Of a DNA stretch of 19,965 nt, positions 1 through 7,639 are shown one piece after another. Below the pieces are notes generated by a model. The model did no database searches. It was not told the origin of the DNA and was given only the letters and a program-made list of their open reading frames with translations. The DNA comes from Verrucomicrobia bacterium UBA3841. GTDB lineage: Bacteria > Verrucomicrobiota > Kiritimatiellia > RFP12 > UBA1067. Numbering within the stretch: position 1 is the first letter of the stretch; every line of letters starts with the position of its first letter. A program made the position numbers and the translations under genes. Location: contig DGHT01000052.1 of the NCBI GenBank assembly GCA_002392765.1, positions 1 to 19,965 of the forward strand, read 5' to 3'.

Positions 1-69
1 CTCGTCCTGCTGCAGTGGAAGTTCCACGACATGGTGAACTGCGAACTCGTCGAAGAGCGCAAGATGTAG
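1..69 (+). CDS. C-terminal end of an unidentified protein (partial)
   Basis: Frame 1 is open from the first base to the TAG at 67-69 and encodes 22 residues ending in VEERKM. The gene starts outside the window. The short tail has no motif I recognise, so no function is given. A compact inverted repeat directly after the stop supports this being the true end of a transcription unit. It could also be a chance open frame, since only 22 codons are visible. Confidence 0.5.
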   Translation, partial: LVLLQWKFHDMVNCELVEERKM

Positions 70-96
70 CGGCGCGACCGCAAGGCGTTCGCGCCG
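70..96 (+). terminator. Possible intrinsic terminator hairpin
   Basis: A perfect 8-bp GC-rich inverted repeat, CGGCGCGA at 70-77 and TCGCGCCG at 89-96, encloses an 11-nt loop and begins one base after the TAG of the upstream partial gene. Only a short T-rich stretch (ACTTTCG) follows, so it is a weak Rho-independent terminator at best. Its position between two unrelated genes supports the reading. Confidence 0.4.
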
Positions 97-198
97 ACTT
101 TCGTAGGACGGAAACTACATCCCGGCGGACACGATTTGTTTGCGATACTATTTGTATGTAAAAATCGATACGGTATGTATCCACTTTGTTTGGGGATG

Positions 199-207
199 TG
201 CTATTAT
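199..207 (+). promoter_or_regulatory. Possible extended -10 promoter of the LamG gene
   Basis: TGCTATTAT at 199-207 matches an extended -10 element (TGn plus TATTAT, 5 of 6 to TATAAT), about 60 bases before the chosen start of the LamG gene. No good -35 box lies 16-18 bases upstream, so the call is weak. Confidence 0.25.
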
Positions 208-265
208 CGGAGGCGTTGCGCGTGCGAAGGTCGCATGCGCGCCAAACTACGAAAGGCAAATCAAC

Positions 266-1879
266 ATGAAAAGTCTGTTTGCGGGAATGTGCGCCGCGGC
301 GTTCGCGGCGGCGACAATGGCCAGTGCGGCGTTTGACCCGGACTGCGTCCTCTACTATGACTTCGAGACGCTTGACGAAAACGGGAAAATCGTCAACCTC
401 GCGAATCCCGGGACGATGGACGGCACCATCGTGGCGAAAAACGACCTTGCCCCGCAGCTGGTGGAGGACTCACCGGCGGCGCGCCTTCGCCAGTCGGAGG
501 CCTCCGGAGTATACGAGGCGTCGGAAAAGTCGCTGGAAAACTACATCACTTCCAGTTCTTCGCGGAATAACGGCTACGTCGAGTGCATGCCGACCGACGT
601 GGACTGGTTCGCCAAGACGAACTTCACGATTGAGTGTTACTTCAAGACGGAAAACATGACGCAGACTTTCACGCCGCTTTTCCGGCGCTGGGGTGGCTAC
701 AACGTCCAGGTCAACCTCGGCATCGCCTACAGCGGTGGATGCATGGCATATAATGTTTCGACGAACACCGCTGCGCAAACACAGGAAAGTTTCGTGCAGT
801 TTTCGGCGGGGGTCTGGCATCACGTCGCCATGGTCGTCGACCAGACGGGCGAGACGAAGACGATGAAATTCTACTTCGATCACAGCGCAACCCCGGTCAA
901 AACCGTGAGCCTTCCGTCGAATCTGGAATCCGACTACAAGGACAGCGTCGGGGATCGAACCGGGAAATGGTTCATTGCCGGCGCAATCGACGGAAATTCG
1001 TTTGACGGCAAGATCGACTCCATTCGCGTCACGCTCCGGGCGCTCGAGCCGGAGGAATTCCTGACGGATCGTGTGTATGGGGTCGGTTCGACGATTTCGT
1101 ATATTTCGTTCGACGACGCGACGGCGAACGCCTCTTCGGATTACGGCGCCCTTACAAATGGCACGTACCGAGGCACGGCCCCGACCTATTCCGACGATGT
1201 CCCCGGAGCTCTCATCCGGGACGGCGTGGACGGCGAACTCCTCACAAAGCACAACGCGAAGTCGATTTCCTTCCCGGACACGACCGGACATTCATGGGTT
1301 TCCTACGGCAGCTGCGACAACAATCCGTCCGACACGTACTATCTGCACACTTCAAGGGACGGCCAGTATCGCACGTCCGGCACGATCGAGTTTTGGATGA
1401 AGTCCAGCCAGACCGATGCCGACTACGACACCGTGCTGCTGAGCTACTATGCCAGGAATAAAAGCGGCTCTGACTACCAACCAATCCTCATCCGGTTTAA
1501 CAGCAACCACAGACTTGAATTTGGATTCAATGCAAGCGGCACTTGGCGGGCCGTCACTGCGGCAAGCGTGGATGTTCTGAATGGAAAATGGTATCATGTC
1601 GCTTTCACGTTCAAACCAGCACCAACGGATTCTTCCAAGATGGTCGCGACAGGCTATATCGATTACGATCCGGTTGGCACAATCACGTGCGACGGACAAC
1701 TGCGTCTTGAAAACAACGGATATTTCGACCTGCGTTTTGCGGGGCAGCATGGAAGCGGCTACGGCAAGAAGAACTACGGCGGCCTGATCGACGAACTGCG
1801 CATCTCGGATTGCGCGCTTGAGCCGTCGCAGTTCCTGCGGGCTGAGAGAGCTCCGGGATTGACTATTGTATTTAGATAG
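266..1879 (+). CDS. Secreted protein with two LamG/concanavalin A-like domains
   Basis: I chose the ATG at 266 although the frame is open from 140. It has GAAAGG at 251-256 in front and gives a clear signal peptide, MKSLFAGMCAAAFAAATMASA, cut before AFDPD; the upstream 42 residues look like non-coding leader. The mature protein holds two tandem LamG-type jelly-roll domains, about residues 23-260 and 265-530. Each begins with a YxxF(D/E) strand (YYDFE, YISFD), contains a W-(Y/H)-H-V-A motif (WHHVAMV, WYHVAFT) and ends in an ID(S/E)-(I/L)-R-(V/I) strand followed by ALEPEEFL or ALEPSQFL. LamG domains bind carbohydrate or protein and no catalytic residues are seen, so a surface or extracellular glycan-binding role is inferred. 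It has no sortase or PEP-CTERM tail. The organism probably has many paralogues. Confidence 0.85.
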   Translation: MKSLFAGMCAAAFAAATMASAAFDPDCVLYYDFETLDENGKIVNLANPGTMDGTIVAKNDLAPQLVEDSPAARLRQSEASGVYEASEKSLENYITSSSSRNNGYVECMPTDVDWFAKTNFTIECYFKTENMTQTFTPLFRRWGGYNVQVNLGIAYSGGCMAYNVSTNTAAQTQESFVQFSAGVWHHVAMVVDQTGETKTMKFYFDHSATPVKTVSLPSNLESDYKDSVGDRTGKWFIAGAIDGNSFDGKIDSIRVTLRALEPEEFLTDRVYGVGSTISYISFDDATANASSDYGALTNGTYRGTAPTYSDDVPGALIRDGVDGELLTKHNAKSISFPDTTGHSWVSYGSCDNNPSDTYYLHTSRDGQYRTSGTIEFWMKSSQTDADYDTVLLSYYARNKSGSDYQPILIRFNSNHRLEFGFNASGTWRAVTAASVDVLNGKWYHVAFTFKPAPTDSSKMVATGYIDYDPVGTITCDGQLRLENNGYFDLRFAGQHGSGYGKKNYGGLIDELRISDCALEPSQFLRAERAPGLTIVFR

Positions 1880-1984
1880 AGGTTGCCGTCTAGGACAGGT
1901 TCACGCCGTCGTTCAGACCAGACCGTCAGGTGACGTATGCTGTCAAGTAGAAGTGAAACATTAAACCAAAGAAAATAGCAGAAA

Positions 1985-4171
1985 ATGAAGTCAGCAGGGA
2001 TTGCGATTGTCGCGACGCTCGTTTGCGCCGCTGACATGGCTGTTTCGGCGACGGCCGCGCCGCGATGGATATCGGGCGGCGCGGCAGCGCCCGAAGATCC
2101 GGCGCCGATATTGGCGAAGGAGTTTTGCCTCGACGCGAAACCCGCGCAGGCGGTATTCACGGTAGCCGTGGCGGGCTGGTGCGAAGTCTACGTCAATGGC
2201 GAGAAGGCCGGGCGCGACGTCCTCTCGCCTGTCGTTTGCCAACCCGACAGGCGCACATCCTCTCTTTCATTGGATGTCACGAATATGCTCAGGACCGGCA
2301 CAAACACGTTGGAGGTTTGGCTCGGCAACGGCTGGCAGAATTCGTTCACCGCCGATCCTTGGGGGTTCGCGGCCGCGCCGTGGATCGGCGCGCCGAGAAT
2401 CTGCGGCGAACTCGTCTGCGACGGGCGGACGCTCTTCGCGACAGACGGCGAGTGGCTTGCCTATGATTCGCCAATCGTCTTTAATTCACTTCGGAACGGC
2501 GAATGCTACGATGCGCGCAAGGAAGGCGAGCGCGCGAACGAGCGTCCCGCTACGGTTGAAAAATACGGCACAGGCGCCTTCGTCTCGCCGGAAGATGCAG
2601 TGCCATGTCGCGAAGGGGAGACGTTCGAGCCGAAGTCGGTCGTCGAGAGGCTGCTCTACGGCCCGGATATACACATCTACGACTTTGGCGCGAATATCGC
2701 GGGGTGGTGCGAAATCGAGGTCGAGGGCGAAGCCGGTGCGAAGGTGAAGCTCGACTACGACGAGTCGGTGAACAGCCGCGGTTTGCTCCGTGGCGATAAC
2801 AGGAGACTTTATATCAAAGCAGGTGAGAAGCGTCCAATTTCGCACGACGAGTACATTCTCGCCGGACGGCCGGGAGGCGAAAAGTGGCATCCGCGCTTTA
2901 CCTACCACGGCTTCCGCTACGTGCAGGTGGACATCCGCGGCAATGCGCGTTTGAAATCAATCAGGGCGCGGTTCGTTCATTCGACGTTTGGCCGCGCGGG
3001 GACGCTGGAGACGTCCGACGCGACATTCGCCGCGCTTCAGGCGGCGACGGAGCGCAGCTACCTTTCGAATTTCGTCGGCATCCCGACGGATTGTCCGCAC
3101 CGCGAGAAGAACGGCTGGACGGGCGATGCGCAGCTCGCGATGGAGACGGGCCTTTGGAATTTCGATGCGAAGGATTCGTATGTTCATTTCCTTCGCATGA
3201 TGCTTGATGCTCAACGTCCCAACGGCGCGGTTCCCTGCATCCTGCCGTGTACGCCGAAGTTCGGCTATTTCTGGGGGTCGGGGCCTGCCTATGACGCTGT
3301 TCTTTTCGAGATCCCCTGGCAGATATACCGCTTCTACGGCGATGACGCACCGGCGCGCGAGGCGTATGATGCGATGAAGCGCTATCTCGCTTACATGTCG
3401 GCACAGGCCGACGAGGACGGACTCTATGCGTATGGTCTCGGCGACTGGAGCAACTGGTACAAGGACATGCCGGGTACGCCCGTACGCCTGACGGATAGCG
3501 CCTACGTCTATCAGTTCAACCGCCGCCTGGCGTTCTGGGCGGAGCGTTTCGGCGAGGCTGAATACGCGGCGGACTGCACGGCCGCGGCGGAACGTATCAA
3601 GGTCGCGTTCAACAAGGCGTTCTATAGAGGCGACGGATTGTATGGCGAGGGACGTCTCACGGAACTCGCCGCCCCGCTCTACTTCAAGGGACTCTGCGCC
3701 GACGGCGAGGAAGAGAAGGTCGCCAAGCGCCTCGCCCTGGCGGTGCGCGCGAACGCCCACGAGGCGCACTTCGGCATTCTCGGCGCGAAGTGGACGCCGC
3801 GCGTCCTGGCGGACTACGGCTATGCGGACGACGCTTTTAAGATGTTCGTTCAGCCGAACATGCCGGGTTGGGCGTACAACCTCCAGTTCGGCGATGGTAC
3901 GCTACGGGAGTCCTGGGATGGCGTCGACTCCCACAACCACATCATGTTCGGAGACCTGTCGGCGTGGGCATACGAATACGCAGCGGGCATCGTTCCTCTC
4001 GAGCCGGGCTTCAGTAAGATTGCTTTCCGCCCGCACGTCCTTGAAGGAATCGATTCGTTTATCGCCACGCACAAGACACCGTCCGGCGAAATCCGCGCCG
4101 GTTGGCGACGCGTCGACGGAAATGTCGAATACATCTGCGAAACTCCGGAAGGCATCGAGGTCGTCAAATGA
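1985..4171 (+). CDS. Secreted alpha-L-rhamnosidase, GH78
   Basis: This 728-residue protein has a signal peptide (about residues 1-24, cut near ATA-APRW), an N-terminal lectin-like domain with VNGEKAGRDVLSP and a W-x-G-NGW motif, a Bac_rhamnosid sandwich starting near IHIYDFGANIAGW (about 220), an (alpha/alpha)6 catalytic domain (about 335-660) and a C-terminal beta-sandwich. The catalytic signature DCPHREKNGWTGD places D369, E374 and D381 with the same 5 and 7 spacing as the essential acids of Bacillus RhaB. E642 in RESWDG is the expected general base. GH78 enzymes hydrolyse terminal alpha-L-rhamnose with inversion. All key acids are present, so it should be active, probably outside the cytoplasm. 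Its stop overlaps the next ATG (ATGA at 4168-4171). The region in front of the start is A-rich without a strong ribosome site. A remnant of a second GH78 gene lies at 19060-19112. Confidence 0.95.
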   Translation: MKSAGIAIVATLVCAADMAVSATAAPRWISGGAAAPEDPAPILAKEFCLDAKPAQAVFTVAVAGWCEVYVNGEKAGRDVLSPVVCQPDRRTSSLSLDVTNMLRTGTNTLEVWLGNGWQNSFTADPWGFAAAPWIGAPRICGELVCDGRTLFATDGEWLAYDSPIVFNSLRNGECYDARKEGERANERPATVEKYGTGAFVSPEDAVPCREGETFEPKSVVERLLYGPDIHIYDFGANIAGWCEIEVEGEAGAKVKLDYDESVNSRGLLRGDNRRLYIKAGEKRPISHDEYILAGRPGGEKWHPRFTYHGFRYVQVDIRGNARLKSIRARFVHSTFGRAGTLETSDATFAALQAATERSYLSNFVGIPTDCPHREKNGWTGDAQLAMETGLWNFDAKDSYVHFLRMMLDAQRPNGAVPCILPCTPKFGYFWGSGPAYDAVLFEIPWQIYRFYGDDAPAREAYDAMKRYLAYMSAQADEDGLYAYGLGDWSNWYKDMPGTPVRLTDSAYVYQFNRRLAFWAERFGEAEYAADCTAAAERIKVAFNKAFYRGDGLYGEGRLTELAAPLYFKGLCADGEEEKVAKRLALAVRANAHEAHFGILGAKWTPRVLADYGYADDAFKMFVQPNMPGWAYNLQFGDGTLRESWDGVDSHNHIMFGDLSAWAYEYAAGIVPLEPGFSKIAFRPHVLEGIDSFIATHKTPSGEIRAGWRRVDGNVEYICETPEGIEVVK

Positions 4172-4287
4172 AGAACGCGAACGTTTCAGTTTCGGCGGTG
4201 ATCGCCTTCTCCGCATTGACGGTATTTGCGGATGCCATAGCACATGGTGCCGTCTATCACGACGGCTGGATTGACAATCGAATATAA
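4168..4287 (+). pseudogene. 39-codon signal-peptide remnant, possibly of a GH3 gene
   Basis: The ATG at 4168 overlaps the rhamnosidase stop (ATGA), so it would be translationally coupled. The product is 39 residues: a signal peptide (MKNANVSVSAVIAFSALTVF, then ADA) followed by HGAVYHDGWIDNRI and a stop. From memory, many secreted GH3 beta-glucosidase-type proteins of gut bacteria begin their mature part with a YxDGWIDxNKNG segment, so this looks like a GH3 N-terminus whose body has been lost just after DGWID. That family link is inference. It could instead be a genuine small secreted peptide. The following gene has its own AAGGAG ribosome site inside the last codons of this frame. Confidence 0.45.
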
Positions 4288-4299
4288 GGAGAAACTTCC

Positions 4300-7200
4300 A
4301 TGACCTCAAAGAGAGCAACAGTTGGCTTCATTGCATTTGCAGCGATATCAAATGCTCTGATTGCTATTCAAAGCGGGACTTTGCCGCCGCTCCCTGTATC
4401 CCGAGCGCCGTTCGAGCGGACGGATGAAGTCCTCCGGCGTCCAATCAAGTTGGTTGCCTTTCCGTTTTTCGCGAGAAACTCCGGCGAGGGGCCGGACTAT
4501 GCCCAGCGCCTCGTGCAGTGGACGGAGTTCGTTTCCGGCGACAAGATTGCCGTCGTGAACGGCTACGACTGGCGCATCTGCCATCACGGGCGGACGGGGT
4601 TTGGGAAGGTCATGTTCTACCGTTCCGACGCCGATGCGGACAGTCCGTCGTTCACGGCACCCGAGCCGTTCGGCCGCGAACTCCTCGCATGGATGGAAAT
4701 CCGTTTCCTCGATGGCGCAAGCCAGTATGACGTCGAACGCGATGTTTTCAGGAATGCGATTCTGACTATCGATGCGAAAGAAGGCCGAGCCGAATGGTCG
4801 AGGCCGGTGAAGACGGATGGCACGACGAATACCGTCGCACGCTATTCTATTGCGAAGACCGGCGACGGAAAGTTGGCGCTGGAGTGGAATACGGGAGGCG
4901 TCCCCGTTGAATGCCGCCTTCATCTCTGCGGCAGTTCCACGAACGGACAGCATGGCGTGGAAAACGGTACGCGAATCTACGTAAACCGCGACCGCGAGAC
5001 GGATCGCGTGGAGATCGCGTTCCCGGATGGAACGGCGCGGGCGGAAGGGTCTTCCGCGTATGTCTGGCGCACGGATGCCGCGTCAGGCCGCGTCATGATC
5101 GACCTCTGCGGCTCGACTGTTGCTTCCGCTGCTGGGAGTTTTGGAGTTTCGGAGTTTGATGCCAGACACTCCTCCAGGACTCCTAAACTCCAAGAAGCGA
5201 AAGCAACCGCAATGTGCATGAGTACGTCATCCGGTATTATTGATTTTTGGAAAGAGGACGCGGTGGATGTGCCGCGCGATCCAACGGGCAATCTTCTCGC
5301 CAACGGCAGTTTCGAGCAGGGGCTCACCGGTTGGAACTACTGGTGGAATGGCGAACCGTGGAGCGTCGTAGCCGCGACGGGCGAGCCGCTGGAGTCCATA
5401 ACCGACGAGGCGAAAGTTGGCGACAAGGCGCTTCGCATGAGAGGCAGCAAGCCTCGCGGGACATACGAGACGCTCCAGTCCGCGCCGATATCGATCAAGC
5501 CGGGCGTGCCGCACGTCCTTTCCGCATGGGTCAGACGCGCGGCGGGCGAAAAGGGCAAGGCAGAAATTTCGCTCCGTGCGGACAATGCATCGCAACTTGG
5601 CATCGTTCGCGGCGAGGAGGGCAATCCGGCGAAGACGACCGTGGCGCTTGAAGACGATGAATGGCATTTTGTTGAACTTGCATTCACGTCGGTCATCGGC
5701 GACTGCAAGGTCGTACTTTCCGGCGGCGGTGCAGCGGCTGTCGTGGATGGCGTTCGGGTGGAAAGAGCGGGGAACGGGGAATGGGGAACAGGGAACGGTA
5801 GGGCTGGCGCGCACCCCGCTAGCGCCAGCTTCGCTGTTCGCGCTTCGCGCTTAGGGGATATGCGCATGCCGCAATACGTAGAAGGGAGGCTCGAAACGTC
5901 GAATCCCGACAATATTCTTCATTTTGGTGAGCCGATAAATGCGCGGCTTGTGCTCTCGGGACCAGATGGAGTTGAGGGCTCGGTGCGCGTCACGGTGCGC
6001 AACTTCTACAACGAAACTGTGTATGACAAGACGTTTGCGTTCAAGCTGCCTGAGAACAAGGTTCTTCCGCTCGACTTCGACCCGGCGAAATTGGGAACAG
6101 GCGTCTTCGTGCTTGGCACGGAATTTCTGCTGAATGTTGCTTCCGCTGCTGGGAGTTTTGGAGTTTCGGAGAAATGTGATTTTGAGGTGTCAGAACTCTC
6201 CAAGACTCCCAAACTCCACGAAGCGAAAGCAATTGCTACAAGGTATCGTGGACCCTATCAGCGGTTTGCAATACTGAAACCGCTCGACGGCAGACATGCG
6301 ACGGCGAACTTCTATGTTCAGTTCCCGTATTACGAGAAGAGTTCGAACGGCGAGAAACTCGCCCGCTATGCAAAGTCGGTCGGGTATACGACGACGACAT
6401 GGGAGTATAACGCGCTTTTTGCGGATGAAAACGCCCCTACGGTCAAGCTGCGTCGCAAATACGGCATTTCGGCACGGCTGCACTGCCTGTCGTCTGAACT
6501 TGCGAAGAAGTATCCCGACCGGTTCGGCCCCGGCAAGGAAGGGCTCAAGGCATTCACGAACGCCGTGCCGGAGCAGATTGAATTCATCGAGAAGGAGGCG
6601 TATCTCGCGGGACTCGGTGCCGCAGCAGACGACATCTGGTGGGCGCTCTGGAACGAGGAGGACGGGCAGCTCCCGACACTCAGAAATGCGAAGAGCTCGG
6701 AGGCGCGGTATGCGGCGTGCGAGAGCTGGTTCGAGTACCAGTACGCCTGCTGGAAAGGGCTTAAGAAAGCGTTTGACGAGCGGGGGCTGAAGCTTATGTA
6801 CGCACCGACGCACGGGTCGTGCAACTACATCCACACCGAACGCCGCGAGATGATCGACTTCTTCATGGAAGTCGCGGCGAAGCACGGATTCCATTACGAC
6901 TTCATCGCAGTCCATACGTATCATGCAATCGACAAGTCGGTGCTCGGCAGCTGCGACCGCGACGAACACGCCGCGCACCTATTTTCGCGAATGGCGCACT
7001 ATGGGTATCCCGAGACGACCCCCGTAATGTTCTCGGAGGGATTCAACAACCTGCCGTTCGTGATGCAGCGTTGGAATACCGAAGTTTCGGCGGACAACTA
7101 TCAGAACGGCGGTCCCGCGTCGCTCGACCTCGGCTGGCGCGAGTTTCTTCAGGCCGGCGCGATGGCACGCATGCACATCATGGATCTCAAGTACTGGCCG

Positions 7201-7620
7201 CGTGTTATGACAAGCCACTCGTGGCAGCACCGGCTGGTCGCCGATGCGCAGATGTCGCCTTTCATGTGGAATATGGTGCCGAATACGCTGGGACATCTCC
7301 TCCCGTCGCCCAAGTTCCTCGGCGACGTCAAGCGCGACGGCTGGCGCGCCTACGTCTTCCGCCAAGGCGATTACGGCGTTGCGGCTGTCTGGACGAACGA
7401 GCGTCAGGCAGAGCTGGGACGCAAGAAGGGAATGACTCTTGAACTCGCGCTCCCCGATGACGCGCGTTTTGTCGATCTCATGGGCAACCCTCGTTCCCCG
7501 TTCCCCGTTCCCCGTTCCCCGATCCTCCTCCCCCTCACCCCCGCGCCGCTTTTCATCGTCTCGCGCGACGCGGAAAGGCTTATGAAGGTATTTGAAAATG
7601 CTGGAGGCAAATTGAAATGA
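4300..7620 (+). CDS. Large secreted clan GH-A-like glycoside hydrolase with CBM4/9-like module
   Basis: This 1106-residue protein starts at ATG 4300 behind AAGGAG (4286-4291). It has an N-terminal signal segment (about residues 1-22), a beta-rich N-terminal domain (about 30-270), a CBM4/9-like module (about 330-490, opening with NLLANGSFEQGLTGW) and a C-terminal TIM-barrel-like domain (about 655-1060). In the barrel, E786 in LWNEEDG fits the clan GH-A acid/base (NE motif) and E913 in MFSEGFN fits the nucleophile. I cannot assign the family; GH39- or GH5-like is the nearest impression and the substrate is unknown. Three stretches interrupt it in frame: residues 274-303 and 613-645 are encoded by palindromic repeats, and 490-520 by a GGGGAAC tract plus hairpin. 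A (GTTCCCC)4 tract encodes part of the tail. The ends of the inserts fall between domains. The stop overlaps an ATG (ATGA 7617-7620). Confidence 0.85.
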   Translation: MTSKRATVGFIAFAAISNALIAIQSGTLPPLPVSRAPFERTDEVLRRPIKLVAFPFFARNSGEGPDYAQRLVQWTEFVSGDKIAVVNGYDWRICHHGRTGFGKVMFYRSDADADSPSFTAPEPFGRELLAWMEIRFLDGASQYDVERDVFRNAILTIDAKEGRAEWSRPVKTDGTTNTVARYSIAKTGDGKLALEWNTGGVPVECRLHLCGSSTNGQHGVENGTRIYVNRDRETDRVEIAFPDGTARAEGSSAYVWRTDAASGRVMIDLCGSTVASAAGSFGVSEFDARHSSRTPKLQEAKATAMCMSTSSGIIDFWKEDAVDVPRDPTGNLLANGSFEQGLTGWNYWWNGEPWSVVAATGEPLESITDEAKVGDKALRMRGSKPRGTYETLQSAPISIKPGVPHVLSAWVRRAAGEKGKAEISLRADNASQLGIVRGEEGNPAKTTVALEDDEWHFVELAFTSVIGDCKVVLSGGGAAAVVDGVRVERAGNGEWGTGNGRAGAHPASASFAVRASRLGDMRMPQYVEGRLETSNPDNILHFGEPINARLVLSGPDGVEGSVRVTVRNFYNETVYDKTFAFKLPENKVLPLDFDPAKLGTGVFVLGTEFLLNVASAAGSFGVSEKCDFEVSELSKTPKLHEAKAIATRYRGPYQRFAILKPLDGRHATANFYVQFPYYEKSSNGEKLARYAKSVGYTTTTWEYNALFADENAPTVKLRRKYGISARLHCLSSELAKKYPDRFGPGKEGLKAFTNAVPEQIEFIEKEAYLAGLGAAADDIWWALWNEEDGQLPTLRNAKSSEARYAACESWFEYQYACWKGLKKAFDERGLKLMYAPTHGSCNYIHTERREMIDFFMEVAAKHGFHYDFIAVHTYHAIDKSVLGSCDRDEHAAHLFSRMAHYGYPETTPVMFSEGFNNLPFVMQRWNTEVSADNYQNGGPASLDLGWREFLQAGAMARMHIMDLKYWPRVMTSHSWQHRLVADAQMSPFMWNMVPNTLGHLLPSPKFLGDVKRDGWRAYVFRQGDYGVAAVWTNERQAELGRKKGMTLELALPDDARFVDLMGNPRSPFPVPRSPILLPLTPAPLFIVSRDAERLMKVFENAGGKLK
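5119..5206. repeat. Palindromic REPIN-like element, copy 1 (inside a CDS, in frame)
   Basis: The left arm 5119-5154 and the right arm (about 5168-5206) are imperfect inverted repeats: about 29 of 36 positions match when the right arm is reverse-complemented, around a 13-nt variable centre. The left arm is identical over 36 bases to 6136-6171. The element adds about 30 residues (VASAAGSFGVSE ... TPKLQEAKA) to the hydrolase without a stop or frameshift. Confidence 0.8.
5767..5858 (+). repeat. In-frame insert: GGGGAAC heptamer tract plus hairpin
   Basis: Four 7-nt units, GGGGAAC, GGGGAAT, GGGGAAC and AGGGAAC, lie at 5769-5796. They are followed by an 8-bp inverted repeat, GCTGGCGC (5803-5810) and GCGCCAGC (5822-5829), and by a TTCGCGC-rich stretch. 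Together they encode a low-complexity segment (AGNGEWGTGNGRAG onwards) right after the CBM-like module. The segment does not resemble a protein domain, so I read it as inserted repeat DNA that keeps the frame. Confidence 0.6.
6136..6232. repeat. Palindromic REPIN-like element, copy 2 (inside a CDS, in frame)
   Basis: The left arm 6136-6171 is identical over 36 bases to the left arm at 5119-5154. The right arm, about 6195-6232, closely matches the right arm of copy 1. The central part differs in sequence and is about 9 bases longer, a multiple of three, so both copies keep the host frame and use the same reading frame of the repeat (VASAAGSFGVSE ... TPKLHEAKA). Confidence 0.8.
7493..7520. repeat. 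(GTTCCCC)4 tandem repeat inside a CDS
   Basis: Four perfect copies of GTTCCCC at 7493-7520 form the complement of the GGGGAAC tract at 5769-5796, so the two tracts lie in opposite orientation 1.7 kb apart in the same gene. They are followed by a C-rich run (CTCCTCCCCCTCACCCCC). In the protein they give a Pro/Ser/Arg-rich segment (FPVPRSPILLPLTP). Confidence 0.8.
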
Positions 7621-7630
7621 CAAAAAGGAC
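7567..7630 (+). repeat. 64-nt direct repeat, copy A (gene end/gene start junction)
   Basis: 7567-7630 matches 9150-9213 at 55 of 64 positions by eye, including a 21-base identical block around TTTGAAAATGCTGGAGG. Copy A encodes the last residues of the 1106-residue hydrolase (DAERLMKVFENAGGKLK, stop) and an overlapping ATG that opens MTKRT and stops at 7634. Confidence 0.8.
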
Positions 7631-7639
7631 ATAATTGAC

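Noticed and set aside
140..265. An earlier start for the LamG protein
   Set aside because: The upstream 42 residues would hide the signal peptide from the N-terminus, and the ATG at 266 has a ribosome site at proper distance.
470..1291. A 273-codon minus-strand frame across the LamG gene
   Set aside because: It is antisense to a well-supported secreted protein, has no ribosome site and no recognisable domain.
1894..1950. A short open stretch reading DRFTPSFRPDRQVTYAVK before a stop, possibly another 3' remnant
   Set aside because: It fits the pattern of gene tails, but I recognise no family and 18 codons can be open by chance.
2957..3769. A 270-codon minus-strand frame across the rhamnosidase gene
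   Set aside because: It is the complement of the GH78 catalytic domain and its composition is typical of a GC-driven spurious frame.
7493..7520. Regular repeats considered as a CRISPR array
   Set aside because: The units are 7 bases in direct tandem without spacers and lie inside a coding sequence.
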